Counted from the stretch's first letter, positions 1 through 6,909 are shown. The stretch is 16,249 nucleotides of DNA from UBA12202 sp049595035 (GCA_049595035.1 JBMYKD010000031.1:1-16249), one strand, 5' to 3'. Notes: generated from the sequence alone by a model not told the origin. A program made the numbers and translations.

Positions 1-39
1 ACCGTGGGCGCTGGCGTCGTCTCCGCTATCGTCGAATAA
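1..39 (+). CDS. tuf: Elongation factor Tu, C-terminal end (partial)
   Basis: The first 13 codons read TVGAGVVSAIVE and then a TAA stop. This matches the conserved EF-Tu C-terminus (the family ends in a GRTVGAGVVxxIxE pattern). Only the last 12 residues are in the window. EF-Tu delivers aminoacyl-tRNA to the ribosome as a GTP complex. A tuf copy directly before rpsJ is the usual str-S10 junction in proteobacteria, which supports the call despite the short length. Confidence 0.9.
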   Translation, partial: TVGAGVVSAIVE

Positions 40-50
40 CATGTAGATAT

Positions 51-82
51 ATCGGCAGGTTAATGACCTGCCGATTTCTTTT
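51..82 (+). terminator. Rho-independent terminator or attenuator between tuf and rpsJ
   Basis: A perfect 10-bp inverted repeat (51-60 ATCGGCAGGT, 66-75 ACCTGCCGAT) has a 5-nt loop and is followed by the T-rich run TTCTTTT. This is a strong intrinsic terminator shape. It ends 30 nt before the rpsJ start. It either ends the tuf transcript or attenuates read-through into the ribosomal protein operon. Confidence 0.85.
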
Positions 83-112
83 GGTACTTAAAGGTCGTAA
101 GGAAAAATTATT

Positions 113-424
113 ATGCTGGATAATCAGAATATCAGAATAAGGCTGAAGGCGTTTGATCATCGTATTCTTGATCAGTCAACGGCTGAAATTGTCAGCACGG
201 CCAAGCGTACCGGCGCTCAGGTATGTGGACCTATTCCACTGCCGACGTCTATTCGTCGCTTTACAGTAAACCGTTCACCGCATATCGATAAGAAAAGCCG
301 TGAACAGTTTGAAATGCGGACTCATAAGCGTCTGCTTGATATTATTGATCCAACACCACAAACCGTTGATGCGCTGATGAAGCTTGATCTGGCTGCTGGT
401 GTTGATGTTGAGATTAAACTCTAG
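113..424 (+). CDS. rpsJ: 30S ribosomal protein S10
   Basis: This 103-residue protein is full length for S10 (about 102-103). It carries the family signatures IRIRLKAFDHRILDQS near the N-terminus, RTGAQV at 32-37, and TPQTVDALMKLDLAAGVDVEI at the C-terminus. S10 sits in the head of the 30S subunit and, as NusE, also joins antitermination complexes with NusB. AAGGA at 99-103 lies 9 nt before the ATG. Position 38 is Cys and position 46 is Ser where E. coli S10 has Arg (VRGP and PTR); both changes lie in or next to the rRNA-contacting loop. It is the first gene of the S10-type cluster. Confidence 0.97.
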   Translation: MLDNQNIRIRLKAFDHRILDQSTAEIVSTAKRTGAQVCGPIPLPTSIRRFTVNRSPHIDKKSREQFEMRTHKRLLDIIDPTPQTVDALMKLDLAAGVDVEIKL

Positions 425-438
425 GGAAGGGTAAGCTG

Positions 439-1254
439 ATGCGTTGCGGAACGATAGCGCGCAAAATTGGAATGACCCGTGTGTTTGCAGAAGACGGCAC
501 ACATGTTCCGGTAACTGTGCTTAAATTGGATAATTGTCAGGTCACTCAGGTGCGTGATGCACAACGTGATGGCTATGTGGCGGTTCAGGTTGGTGCAGGG
601 ACGCGCAAGGTAAAAAACATTACGAAAGCCGAACGTGGTCAGTTTGCTAAAGCAAATGTTGAACCCAAGTCAAAGCTAGCCGAATTTAGAGTAAGCGAAG
701 ATGCTTTGATCGAAGTTGGCGCAATGATTGGTGCTAATCATTATGTTGCCGGTCAGAAAATTGATGTGGTTGGAACTAGTCAGGGTAAAGGCTTTGCTGG
801 TGCCATGAAGCGGCATAACTTTGCCGGCTTGAGGGCTAGCCACGGTGTTTCGATATCCCACCGTTCTCATGGTTCAACCGGTGCCAATCAGGACCCGGGT
901 AAGGTATGGAAAGGCAAGAAGATGGCCGGGCATATGGGTGCTGAACGTGTCACTACTCAGAACCTGGAAGTCTTTTCCGTTATGCCTGATGAAGGTCTGA
1001 TCCTTGTCAGAGGCGCGGTGCCCGGTTCAAAAAATGGTTATGTTCTTGTCAGTGATGCTATCAAGGCTTCACGCCCTGATGATGCGCCATATCCGGCAGG
1101 ATTGGTTTCTGATGCGGTTGCGTCACCTGAGCCTGAAGAAGCGGCAGTTGAAACCGCGGAAAATCAGGATGCATCTGCTGAAGCTGAAGCACAAACTGAT
1201 GATAATAACGAAACTGCGCCAGATGCTGGTGCCGACGGCGAAACGAAGGAGTAA
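439..1254 (+). CDS. rplC: 50S ribosomal protein L3 with acidic C-terminal tail
   Basis: L3 is an early 50S assembly protein whose long loop approaches the peptidyl transferase centre. The protein opens with RKIGMTRVF and carries the L3 core motif SHGSTGANQDPGKVWKGKKMAGHMG, given here as conserved pieces (HGSTG, QDPG, KKMAGHMG), including the Gln that PrmB methylates in E. coli. The core ends near residue 210. Residues 211-271 form an Ala/Glu/Asp-rich tail with 18 acidic and 2 basic residues, so the protein is 271 aa against about 209 in E. coli. GGAAGG at 425-430 is 8 nt from the ATG. Fourteen nucleotides separate it from rpsJ. Confidence 0.96.
   Translation: MRCGTIARKIGMTRVFAEDGTHVPVTVLKLDNCQVTQVRDAQRDGYVAVQVGAGTRKVKNITKAERGQFAKANVEPKSKLAEFRVSEDALIEVGAMIGANHYVAGQKIDVVGTSQGKGFAGAMKRHNFAGLRASHGVSISHRSHGSTGANQDPGKVWKGKKMAGHMGAERVTTQNLEVFSVMPDEGLILVRGAVPGSKNGYVLVSDAIKASRPDDAPYPAGLVSDAVASPEPEEAAVETAENQDASAEAEAQTDDNNETAPDAGADGETKE
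1246..1251 (+). promoter_or_regulatory. Ribosome binding site deciding the rplD start
   Basis: AAGGAG lies inside the last codons of rplC. It is only 2 nt from the ATG at 1254 but 8 nt from the in-frame ATG at 1260, which favours the second ATG as the rplD start. Confidence 0.7.
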
Positions 1255-1259
1255 TGGTC

Positions 1260-1877
1260 ATGAAAATTTCGGTCAAAACTCTGGAAAACAAATCTGCTGG
1301 TGATGTAACTGTCAATGATGATGTCTTCGGGATTGAACCCCGCGGTGATATCATGGCAAGAGTGGTCAATTGGCAGTTAGCCAAGCGTCGTGCTGGCACG
1401 CATCGGGTGAAAATCCGGTCAGAAATTGCCCGTACCGGTGCAAAAATGGGCCGCCAGAAAGGTTCCGGCCGTGCCCGTCATGGTGCCGCGTCCAGTAATA
1501 TTTTCCGTGGTGGTGGTGTATCACATGGCCCGGTCGTGCGTGATCATGGCTTTGGTCTTCAGAAAAAAGTTCGTCAGCTAGGTCTTAAATCTGCACTGTC
1601 AACGAAAGCGCGTGATGGCAAGCTGATCATAATTGATAAGCTGGCTTCTGATGGCAAAACCGCTTCACTGAAAGCCAGTCTGGCCAAATGCGGTATTGAA
1701 AATGCTTTGATTATTGGTGGTGCGGAAATCGACGCCATGTTCAGCCGTGCTGCTAGCAATATTCCGTTACTGGATGTTCTGCCGCAACAAGGCATTAACG
1801 TTTATGATATTTTGCGCCGTGATACCCTTGTCTTGACAAAGGATAGCGTTGCACATCTGGAGGAGCGTCTGTCATGA
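1260..1877 (+). CDS. rplD: 50S ribosomal protein L4
   Basis: L4 lines the upper peptide exit tunnel and binds 23S rRNA domain I. From this start the protein is 205 aa and begins MKISVKTLENKSAG. The tunnel-loop signature QKGSGRARHGAASSN followed by FRGGGVSHGP is intact, and the C-terminus carries NVYDILRRDTLVLTKD. An earlier in-frame ATG at 1254 (overlapping the rplC stop, adding Met-Val) is possible, but the AAGGAG spacing and the usual MK start of the family favour 1260. The stop overlaps rplW by 4 nt. In E. coli L4 autoregulates the S10 operon through a leader; no such long leader exists here, because only 73 nt lie between tuf and rpsJ. Confidence 0.95.
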   Translation: MKISVKTLENKSAGDVTVNDDVFGIEPRGDIMARVVNWQLAKRRAGTHRVKIRSEIARTGAKMGRQKGSGRARHGAASSNIFRGGGVSHGPVVRDHGFGLQKKVRQLGLKSALSTKARDGKLIIIDKLASDGKTASLKASLAKCGIENALIIGGAEIDAMFSRAASNIPLLDVLPQQGINVYDILRRDTLVLTKDSVAHLEERLS

Positions 1878-2203
1878 GCATTCGTCCACGCAAAAAAGAA
1901 ACCATTACCATCAGCGATGATAAGGCGTATGAAACCATCCTGCGTCCGATTATTACTGAAAAAGCAACCATGCTATCAGAGCAGAATAAGGTTGGTTTTG
2001 TCGTGCCTTTGCACGCCACCAAATTGGAAATTAAAGCCGCTGTTGAGAAGCTATATAACGTTAAGGTTGAATCTGTTAACACCTCAATCCTTAAAGGTAA
2101 GACCAAACGTTTCCGTGGCATTCTAGGCAAGCGCATTGATCAAAAGAAGGCATTTGTAACGCTGGCTGAAGGCCAGTCCGTTGACATGATGCAGGGAGTC
2201 TAG
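1874..2203 (+). CDS. rplW: 50S ribosomal protein L23
   Basis: L23 lies at the tunnel exit and docks trigger factor and SRP. The 109-residue protein has the family motif YETILRPIITEKATML and the later region VEKLYNVKVESVNT with KGKTKRFRG, typical of bacterial L23. It carries a short basic N-terminal extension before the core (about residues 1-14) relative to E. coli L23. It overlaps rplD by 4 nt (ATGA), with GGAGGAG at 1859-1865 spaced 8 nt from the ATG, suggesting coupled translation. Confidence 0.95.
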   Translation: MSIRPRKKETITISDDKAYETILRPIITEKATMLSEQNKVGFVVPLHATKLEIKAAVEKLYNVKVESVNTSILKGKTKRFRGILGKRIDQKKAFVTLAEGQSVDMMQGV

Positions 2204-2207
2204 TTCT

Positions 2208-3032
2208 ATGGCGCTGAAGAAATATAATCCAACGTCACCCGGTCAGCGTAATCTGGTTACTGTTGACCGTAGTGACCTTTATAAAGGTAAGCCGGTCAAG
2301 AAACTGACCCAGGGTCTGACCAAGACAGGCGGCCGTAATAATTCTGGTCATATTACAGCCTGGCAAAAAGGTGGCGGTCATAAGCGTCGTTACCGCATGG
2401 TTGATTTCAAGCGTAGCAAACGTGATATCCAAGGGATCATTGAGCGGATTGAATATGATCCTAACCGGACAGCATTTATCGCTCTTGTAAACTATGCAGA
2501 CGGTGATCAGGGTTATATTCTGGCGCCGCAACGGTTATCTGTTGGTGATAAGGTTATCGCAGCGGATCGGGCAGATATCAAGCCCGGTAATGCCATGCCG
2601 TTGTCATCTATCCCTGTCGGAACGATTGTTCATAACGTCGAATTAAAGCCCGGAAAGGGTGGTCAGATGGCGCGTTCCGCTGGCACATATGTTCAGCTTA
2701 TTGGCCGGGATCAGTCCTATTCCATTCTGCGTTTGGCATCTAGTGAAGTGCGCATGGTGCGGTCGGAATGTATGGCAACAATCGGTGCTGTATCAAATTC
2801 TGACCAGCAGAATATCAAGATTGGTAAAGCTGGCCGCAATCGCTGGCTTGGTAAGCGTCCGCATGTTCGTGGTGTTGCCATGAACCCGGTGGATCACCCG
2901 CATGGTGGTGGTGAGGGCAAGACCTCAGGTGGTCGTCATCCGGTGACGCCATGGGGCAAGCCTACCAAAGGCAAGCGGACTAGAAGCAACAAGAGCACCG
3001 ACAGACTGATTGTCCGTCGTCGCAAGAAATAG
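2208..3032 (+). CDS. rplB: 50S ribosomal protein L2
   Basis: L2 is needed for subunit joining and peptidyl transferase centre formation. The 274-residue length is normal. Visible signatures are KKYNPTSPGQRNLV at the N-terminus, GGGHKRRYRMVDFKR, the RNA-binding region IEYDPNRTAFIALV, and the conserved MNPVDHPHGGGEG around residues 225-237. His230 in that motif corresponds to the essential His229 of E. coli. The protein ends in a basic RRRKK tail. GGGAG at 2194-2198 lies 9 nt before the ATG, inside the end of rplW. Confidence 0.98.
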   Translation: MALKKYNPTSPGQRNLVTVDRSDLYKGKPVKKLTQGLTKTGGRNNSGHITAWQKGGGHKRRYRMVDFKRSKRDIQGIIERIEYDPNRTAFIALVNYADGDQGYILAPQRLSVGDKVIAADRADIKPGNAMPLSSIPVGTIVHNVELKPGKGGQMARSAGTYVQLIGRDQSYSILRLASSEVRMVRSECMATIGAVSNSDQQNIKIGKAGRNRWLGKRPHVRGVAMNPVDHPHGGGEGKTSGGRHPVTPWGKPTKGKRTRSNKSTDRLIVRRRKK

Positions 3033-3050
3033 AGGTAATTGGAGTCAAGC

Positions 3051-3326
3051 ATGGCACGTTCTGTTTGGAAAGGCCCATTTGTCGACGGTTTTCTGCTTAA
3101 AAAAGCAGATGCGGTTCGCGCATCAGGCCGAAATGATGTTATTAAGACATGGTCACGCCGTTCTACCATCATGCCTCAGTTTGTTGGACTGACATTTGGT
3201 GTTCATAACGGCAATAAATTTATTCCGGTATCAGTAACCGAAGATATGGTCGGGCACAAGTTTGGTGAGTTTGCGCCAACCCGTACCTTCTATGGTCATG
3301 CCGCTGACAAGAAATCAAAGCGATAG
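3051..3326 (+). CDS. rpsS: 30S ribosomal protein S19
   Basis: S19 binds 16S rRNA in the 30S head next to S13. The protein is 91 aa from this start and shows MARSVWKGPFVDGFLLKKA, RSTIMPQFVGLTFGVHNG and GHKFGEFAPTRTFYGHAADKK, all family signatures. A longer in-frame reading from TTG at 3039 adds MESS, but that TTG precedes the GGAG at 3041-3044, which is spaced 6 nt from the ATG at 3051. The ATG at 3051 also matches the universal MARS start. Confidence 0.97.
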   Translation: MARSVWKGPFVDGFLLKKADAVRASGRNDVIKTWSRRSTIMPQFVGLTFGVHNGNKFIPVSVTEDMVGHKFGEFAPTRTFYGHAADKKSKR

Positions 3327-3335
3327 GGTTAAGTA

Positions 3336-3713
3336 ATGGGACAGCAGTCAAACAAGAGACGGGAGGCAGATAACGAAGCCAAAGCTATGCTTCGCAATCT
3401 GCGTGTTAGCCCGCAAAAGCTGAATGAGGTAGCTTCTATGATCCGTGGAATGACGGCATCAAAGGCGCTTGCCGCATTGAGCTTTTCGCGCCGCCGCATT
3501 GCCGGTGATGTGAAAAAGACACTTCAGAGCGCCATCTCCAATGCGGAAAATAATCATTCGCTGGATGTTGACCGACTGATTGTCAGAGAAGCATATGTTG
3601 GAAAAGGATTAGTTATGAAACGCTTCCATGCGCGCGCTCGCGGACGTGGTGCTCGTATTCTTAAGCCCTTTTCTCACTTAACCATCGTTGTAGCAGAAAA
3701 AGAGGATGCCTGA
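3336..3713 (+). CDS. rplV: 50S ribosomal protein L22
   Basis: L22 contributes a beta-hairpin to the exit tunnel and contacts all 23S domains. The 125-residue protein shows LRVSPQKLNEVASMIRGM, the central ISNAENNHSLDVDRL and the hairpin region KRFHARARGRGARI followed by FSHLTIVV, all intact. It has about 14 extra residues at the N-terminus relative to E. coli L22 (110 aa), in line with alphaproteobacterial homologues. The Shine-Dalgarno is weak (AGGG about 7 nt upstream). The stop overlaps the rpsC start by one base (TGATG). Confidence 0.95.
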   Translation: MGQQSNKRREADNEAKAMLRNLRVSPQKLNEVASMIRGMTASKALAALSFSRRRIAGDVKKTLQSAISNAENNHSLDVDRLIVREAYVGKGLVMKRFHARARGRGARILKPFSHLTIVVAEKEDA

Positions 3714-4414
3714 TGGGACAGAAAGTTAAACCAATCGGGCTACGGCTCGGCATTAATCGGACATGGGATTCACGTTGGTATGCTGATCGCAATTATGCCA
3801 ACCTTTTGCATGAAGATATCGAACTGCGCGAATATCTGATGGAAAAGCTAAAGGCCGCTGCCATAAGCCGCGTTGTTATTGAGCGTCCGGCAGGCAGAGC
3901 TCGCATTTCCATTTATGCAGGCCGTCCGGGACTGATTATTGGTAAGAAAGGCCAGGATATCGAAGATTTGCGTAAGGAATTAGCAAAGCGTGTCGGTATC
4001 GAAGTCAGTCTAAACATTGTTGAAGTGCGAAAGCCTGAAATTGATGCCAAGCTGATTGCCGAATCCATTGCCCAACAGCTTGAACGTCGTGTGGCTTTCC
4101 GCCGTGCTATGAAGCGGGCTGTGCAGTCTGCTATGCGTTTAGGTGCGCTTGGGGTAAGAATTAACTGTGCTGGCCGTCTGGGCGGTGCTGAAATCGCCCG
4201 AACAGAATGGTATCGTGAAGGCCGCGTGCCGCTTCACACGCTGCGTGCTGAAGTTGATTACGGTGAGGGCACGGCTCATACCACCTATGGTGCTTGCGGC
4301 ATTAAAGTATGGGTGTTCAAGGGTGAAGTTCTGGCCCATGATCCGATGGCACAAGATAAGCGTCTGGCTGAAAAACAGTCCGGATCAAACACACGGCCTG
4401 AGACAAGAGGTTAA
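3713..4414 (+). CDS. rpsC: 30S ribosomal protein S3
   Basis: S3 forms part of the mRNA entry channel of the 30S subunit and its helicase activity. The 233-residue protein begins MGQKVKPIGLRLGI, contains a type II KH domain with the GxxG loop in RPGLIIGKKGQDIEDLR, and has the C-terminal domain motifs RRAMKRAVQSAMRLGALGV and GRLGGAEIARTEWYREGRVPLHTLRA (given as conserved blocks), with the helicase-linked basic residues present. It is translationally linked to rplV through a one-base overlap. Confidence 0.97.
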   Translation: MGQKVKPIGLRLGINRTWDSRWYADRNYANLLHEDIELREYLMEKLKAAAISRVVIERPAGRARISIYAGRPGLIIGKKGQDIEDLRKELAKRVGIEVSLNIVEVRKPEIDAKLIAESIAQQLERRVAFRRAMKRAVQSAMRLGALGVRINCAGRLGGAEIARTEWYREGRVPLHTLRAEVDYGEGTAHTTYGACGIKVWVFKGEVLAHDPMAQDKRLAEKQSGSNTRPETRG

Positions 4415-4419
4415 GCGTT

Positions 4420-4833
4420 ATGTTGCAACCAAAGCGTACAAAATTTCGTAAGGCGCATAAAGGCCGTATCCACGGGATGGCCAAGGGTGGTACCCAGCTG
4501 AACTTTGGAGCCTATGGATTAAAGGCAACAACACCAGCTCGTGTGACCGCGCGTCAAATCGAAGCGGCTCGTAGAGCGATTACCCGTCATTTACGTCGTG
4601 CTGGCCGGGTCTGGATACGGATTTTTCCTGATGTTCCTGTCTCAACAAAGCCAGCTGAAGTCCGGATGGGTAAAGGTAAGGGTAACCCTGAATACTGGGT
4701 CGCTCGTGTAAAGCCTGGTCGGATTATGTTTGAAATTGATGGGGTGCAGAAAGACTTGGCGACGGAAGCCCTTATCTTAGCATCTGCTAAACTGCCGCTG
4801 GATACCCGTGTGGTCAGCAGGCTAGGCGAATAG
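4420..4833 (+). CDS. rplP: 50S ribosomal protein L16
   Basis: L16 contacts the A-site and P-site tRNA elbows on the 50S subunit. The 137-residue length is standard. It begins MLQPKRTKFRKAHKGRIHG and has the conserved block VRMGKGKGNPEYWVARVKPG, which includes the Arg hydroxylated in E. coli L16. An AGAGG at 4407-4411 inside the rpsC end is 8 nt from the ATG. The three-gene order rpsC-rplP-rpmC is the bacterial standard. Confidence 0.97.
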   Translation: MLQPKRTKFRKAHKGRIHGMAKGGTQLNFGAYGLKATTPARVTARQIEAARRAITRHLRRAGRVWIRIFPDVPVSTKPAEVRMGKGKGNPEYWVARVKPGRIMFEIDGVQKDLATEALILASAKLPLDTRVVSRLGE

Positions 4834-4844
4834 GAGACAATAAG

Positions 4845-5060
4845 ATGGCAGTAGTAAAAGCCGAAGAGCTGAGATCAAAATCACCGGATGAGCTGAAAAC
4901 TCAGCTGACATCCCTGAAAAAAGAAGCTTTTAATCTGCGCTTCCAGGGTGCGACAGGCCAGCTGGAAAATCCGGCTCGTATGCGTCTTGTCCGCCGTGAA
5001 ATTGCACGTGTGAAAACAGTTTTGGCGGAAAAATCTAGCGCCACCAGTGTCCAGGAGTAA
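4845..5060 (+). CDS. rpmC: 50S ribosomal protein L29
   Basis: L29 sits beside L23 at the tunnel exit. The 71-residue protein folds as two helices: ELRSKSPDELKTQLTSLKKEAFNLRFQ, then the family motif ENPARMRLVRREIARVKTVL (given in parts). The C-terminal SSATSVQE is a short unconserved tail. A GGAGA just after the rplP stop provides the ribosome binding site. Confidence 0.95.
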   Translation: MAVVKAEELRSKSPDELKTQLTSLKKEAFNLRFQGATGQLENPARMRLVRREIARVKTVLAEKSSATSVQE

Positions 5061-5066
5061 TGAAAT

Positions 5067-5318
5067 ATGCCAAAACGTGTTCTTAAGGGTGTGGTGGTAA
5101 GCGATAAGTCCGACAAGACAATCATTGTTAATGTCGAGCGTCGTATCATGCATCCGCTATATAAAAAGTTTATCACCCGCAGTAAGCGTTATGCCGCGCA
5201 TGATGCTGAAAACCGTTTCAAGACTGGTGATCGCGTCAGCATTCAGGAATGCGCGCCTATTTCCAAGTCAAAGCGCTATGCGGTTATTTATGACGAAGCT
5301 TCAGCACAGGCTGAATAG
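5067..5318 (+). CDS. rpsQ: 30S ribosomal protein S17
   Basis: S17 is a primary 16S rRNA binder with an OB fold. The 83-residue protein carries VLKGVVVSDKSDKTIIVNVERR, HPLYKKFITRSKRY and GDRVSIQECAPISKSKRY (shown as separate blocks), all diagnostic. AGGAG at 5053-5057 is 9 nt from this ATG. An out-of-frame ATG at 5060 is only 2 nt from the same site and opens a short 8-codon frame, so it is unlikely to be used. It is the last gene of the S10-type segment; no terminator follows. Confidence 0.96.
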   Translation: MPKRVLKGVVVSDKSDKTIIVNVERRIMHPLYKKFITRSKRYAAHDAENRFKTGDRVSIQECAPISKSKRYAVIYDEASAQAE

Positions 5319-5340
5319 GCTAATTTCAGGAGTTTGAACC

Positions 5341-5709
5341 ATGATACAAATGCAGACAAATCTTGATGTGGCCGATAATTCAGGTGCGCGTCGTGTTCAG
5401 TGCATTAAGGTGCTCGGCGGATCAGGACGTAAAGTGGCTAATGTTGGTGACATTATTATCGTTTCCGTCAAGGAAGCTATTCCACGCGGTCGCGTGAAAA
5501 AAGGTGATGTGCATAAAGCTGTTATTGTCCGCACCGCTAGTGAGATTAAGCGTCCGGACGGTAGCGTCATTCGCTTTGACAAAAATGCTGCTGTGCTGAT
5601 TAACCAGTCTAACGAGCCAATTGGCACCCGTATTTTCGGGCCAGTTACCCGTGAATTGCGCGCCCGTCGCTTTATGAAAATTGTTTCTCTGGCACCGGAG
5701 GTGTTGTAA
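5341..5709 (+). CDS. rplN: 50S ribosomal protein L14
   Basis: L14 lies on the 50S interface and contacts 16S rRNA through an intersubunit bridge. The 122-residue protein is the standard length and begins MIQMQTNLDVADNSGARRV, with KVLGGSGRKVANVGDII and the C-terminal motif GTRIFGPVTRELRARRFMKI. AGGAG at 5328-5332 is spaced 8 nt. There is no promoter or terminator in the 22-nt gap after rpsQ, so the spc genes are probably co-transcribed with the S10 genes. The stop overlaps rplX by one base. Confidence 0.98.
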   Translation: MIQMQTNLDVADNSGARRVQCIKVLGGSGRKVANVGDIIIVSVKEAIPRGRVKKGDVHKAVIVRTASEIKRPDGSVIRFDKNAAVLINQSNEPIGTRIFGPVTRELRARRFMKIVSLAPEVL

Positions 5710-6026
5710 TGGCACAAAAGTTTAAAATTAAGAAAGGTGATCGCGTCGTTGTGATTACCGGCCGCGAAAAGGGCAAGTCTGGTGAAGTGACTGAAATAAT
5801 GCGTGCTGAAAATAGGGTGATTGTTCAGGGCGTGAATATGGTCACTAAGCATGTTCGTGCAAGCCAGTCAGGGCCAGGTGGCATTGAGCAGAAAGAAGCC
5901 CCGCTTCATATCTCAAATGTTGCACATATCGATCCGGAAACCAGCAAGCCTACCCGCGTTGGTTTTGATGTTAAGGATGGGGTAAAAACACGCATTGCTC
6001 GCCGTTCCGGCAAAGCAATCGGCTAA
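5709..6026 (+). CDS. rplX: 50S ribosomal protein L24
   Basis: L24 starts 50S assembly by binding the 5' end of 23S rRNA. The 105-residue protein has the KOW motif in KKGDRVVVITGREKGKSGEV near the N-terminus, then NMVTKHVRAS and the conserved EAPLHISNVAHIDP. GGAGG at 5697-5701 is 7 nt from the ATG, which shares its A with the rplN stop (TAATG), so translation is likely coupled. Confidence 0.97.
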   Translation: MAQKFKIKKGDRVVVITGREKGKSGEVTEIMRAENRVIVQGVNMVTKHVRASQSGPGGIEQKEAPLHISNVAHIDPETSKPTRVGFDVKDGVKTRIARRSGKAIG

Positions 6027-6027
6027 C

Positions 6028-6033
6028 AAGGAG
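6028..6033 (+). promoter_or_regulatory. Ribosome binding site before rplE
   Basis: AAGGAG lies 12 nt before the rplE ATG at 6046, which is longer than the 5-9 nt seen for its neighbours, and 4 nt before an out-of-frame ATG at 6038. The odd spacing is why the minicistron at 6038 deserves notice. Confidence 0.6.
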
Positions 6034-6037
6034 TATA

Positions 6038-6049
6038 ATGCTGCGATGA
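6038..6049 (+). other. Possible three-codon minicistron (MLR-stop) overlapping the rplE start
   Basis: ATG CTG CGA TGA reads Met-Leu-Arg-stop, and its TGA overlaps the rplE ATG in the ATGA arrangement used for translational coupling elsewhere in this cluster. It lies 4 nt after AAGGAG. It may be fortuitous; whether it is translated cannot be told from sequence. Confidence 0.3.
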
Positions 6050-6588
6050 AAACGCGTCTACAAGATCATTATGAGACGGCTGTTCGCCCAGCGCTGATGG
6101 AAAGTTTTGGCTATAAAAATAGCCTTGAAGTTCCTAAGCTTGAAAAGGTAATCATCAATATGGGTGTTGGTGAGGCTGTTAAAGATTCAAAGAAGATTGA
6201 ACAGGCTACCGCTGAGCTTACGGCAATTGCTGGACAGAAGCCTGTTGTAACAAAAGCCAAGAATTCGGTTGCCAGTTTCAAACTGCGCGATGGTATGCCA
6301 ATCGGATGCAAGGTCACCTTGCGTCGTGAGCGTATGTATGAATTTATTGATCGCCTTGTTACTATTGCGCTCCCTCGCGTGCGTGATTTCAGAGGTCTAA
6401 ATCCGAAAAGCTTTGACGGGCGTGGTAACTATGCCCTCGGCGTTAAGGAACAGATCATTTTTCCTGAAATCGAATATGACAAAATTGATGCTGTCCGTGG
6501 AATGGATATTATCGTTGTGACAACCGCTAAGACCGATGATGAAGCGCGTGAATTACTCCGCGGGTTTTCATTTCCGTTCCAGGCCTAG
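6046..6588 (+). CDS. rplE: 50S ribosomal protein L5
   Basis: L5 binds 5S rRNA and contacts P-site tRNA in the central protuberance. From this ATG the protein is 180 aa, the family norm. It begins MKTRLQDHYETAVRPALMES and contains EKVIINMGVGEAVKDSKKI, the GQKPVVTKAKNSVASFKLR block, and near the C-terminus GVKEQIIFPEIEYDKID with GMDIIVVTTAKTDDEA (given as separate blocks). A longer frame from TTG at 5995 overlaps rplX, lacks a ribosome binding site and would add non-conserved residues, so I reject it. Confidence 0.96.
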   Translation: MKTRLQDHYETAVRPALMESFGYKNSLEVPKLEKVIINMGVGEAVKDSKKIEQATAELTAIAGQKPVVTKAKNSVASFKLRDGMPIGCKVTLRRERMYEFIDRLVTIALPRVRDFRGLNPKSFDGRGNYALGVKEQIIFPEIEYDKIDAVRGMDIIVVTTAKTDDEARELLRGFSFPFQA

Positions 6589-6603
6589 GCAGGAGATGGT
6601 AAA

Positions 6604-6909
6604 ATGGCAAAAGTAAGCGCTATTGATAAAAACATGAAAAGACAAAAGAAAGTGGCAAGCAATGCGTCTCGCCGTGCTCGTCTTAACGCTATCGTCAAAG
6701 ATAAATCCTTGCCGATTGAAGAGCGTTTTGAGGCTACTTTAAAACTGGCACAAATGCCGCGGAACGGTGCGAAGATTCGTCTGCGCAACCGGTGTCGTGT
6801 GACAGGTCGTCCGCGCGGCTATTATCGTAAGCTGGGCATGTCCCGTATTGCATTGCGTGATCTGGCATCATTCGGGCAGGTGCCCGGTGTTGTGAAATCT
6901 AGTTGGTAA
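6604..6909 (+). CDS. rpsN: 30S ribosomal protein S14
   Basis: S14 is a late-assembling protein of the 30S head. The 101-residue length and the motif RLRNRCRVTGRPRGYYRK with only one Cys identify the long, zinc-free (C-minus) form, not the short CxxC zinc form. The C-terminal RIALRDLASFGQVPGVVKSSW (family block in parts) is intact. AGGAG at 6591-6595 is 8 nt from the ATG. Confidence 0.97.
   Translation: MAKVSAIDKNMKRQKKVASNASRRARLNAIVKDKSLPIEERFEATLKLAQMPRNGAKIRLRNRCRVTGRPRGYYRKLGMSRIALRDLASFGQVPGVVKSSW

Noticed and set aside
1004..1303. A 99-codon + strand frame overlapping the L3 tail and the rplD start
   Set aside because: It is an alternate frame of the acidic low-complexity part of rplC, Leu/Met/Lys-rich and without a start context.
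5397..5852. A 151-codon open frame on the minus strand opposite rplN and rplX
   Set aside because: It lies entirely opposite two highly conserved genes, has no family resemblance I can see and crosses their junction; it is a shadow of + strand codon bias. Other minus-strand frames in the window fail for the same reason.
5995..6045. Longer rplE start at TTG 5995
   Set aside because: It overlaps rplX, has no ribosome binding site and adds residues absent from L5; the ATG at 6046 gives the standard 180 aa.
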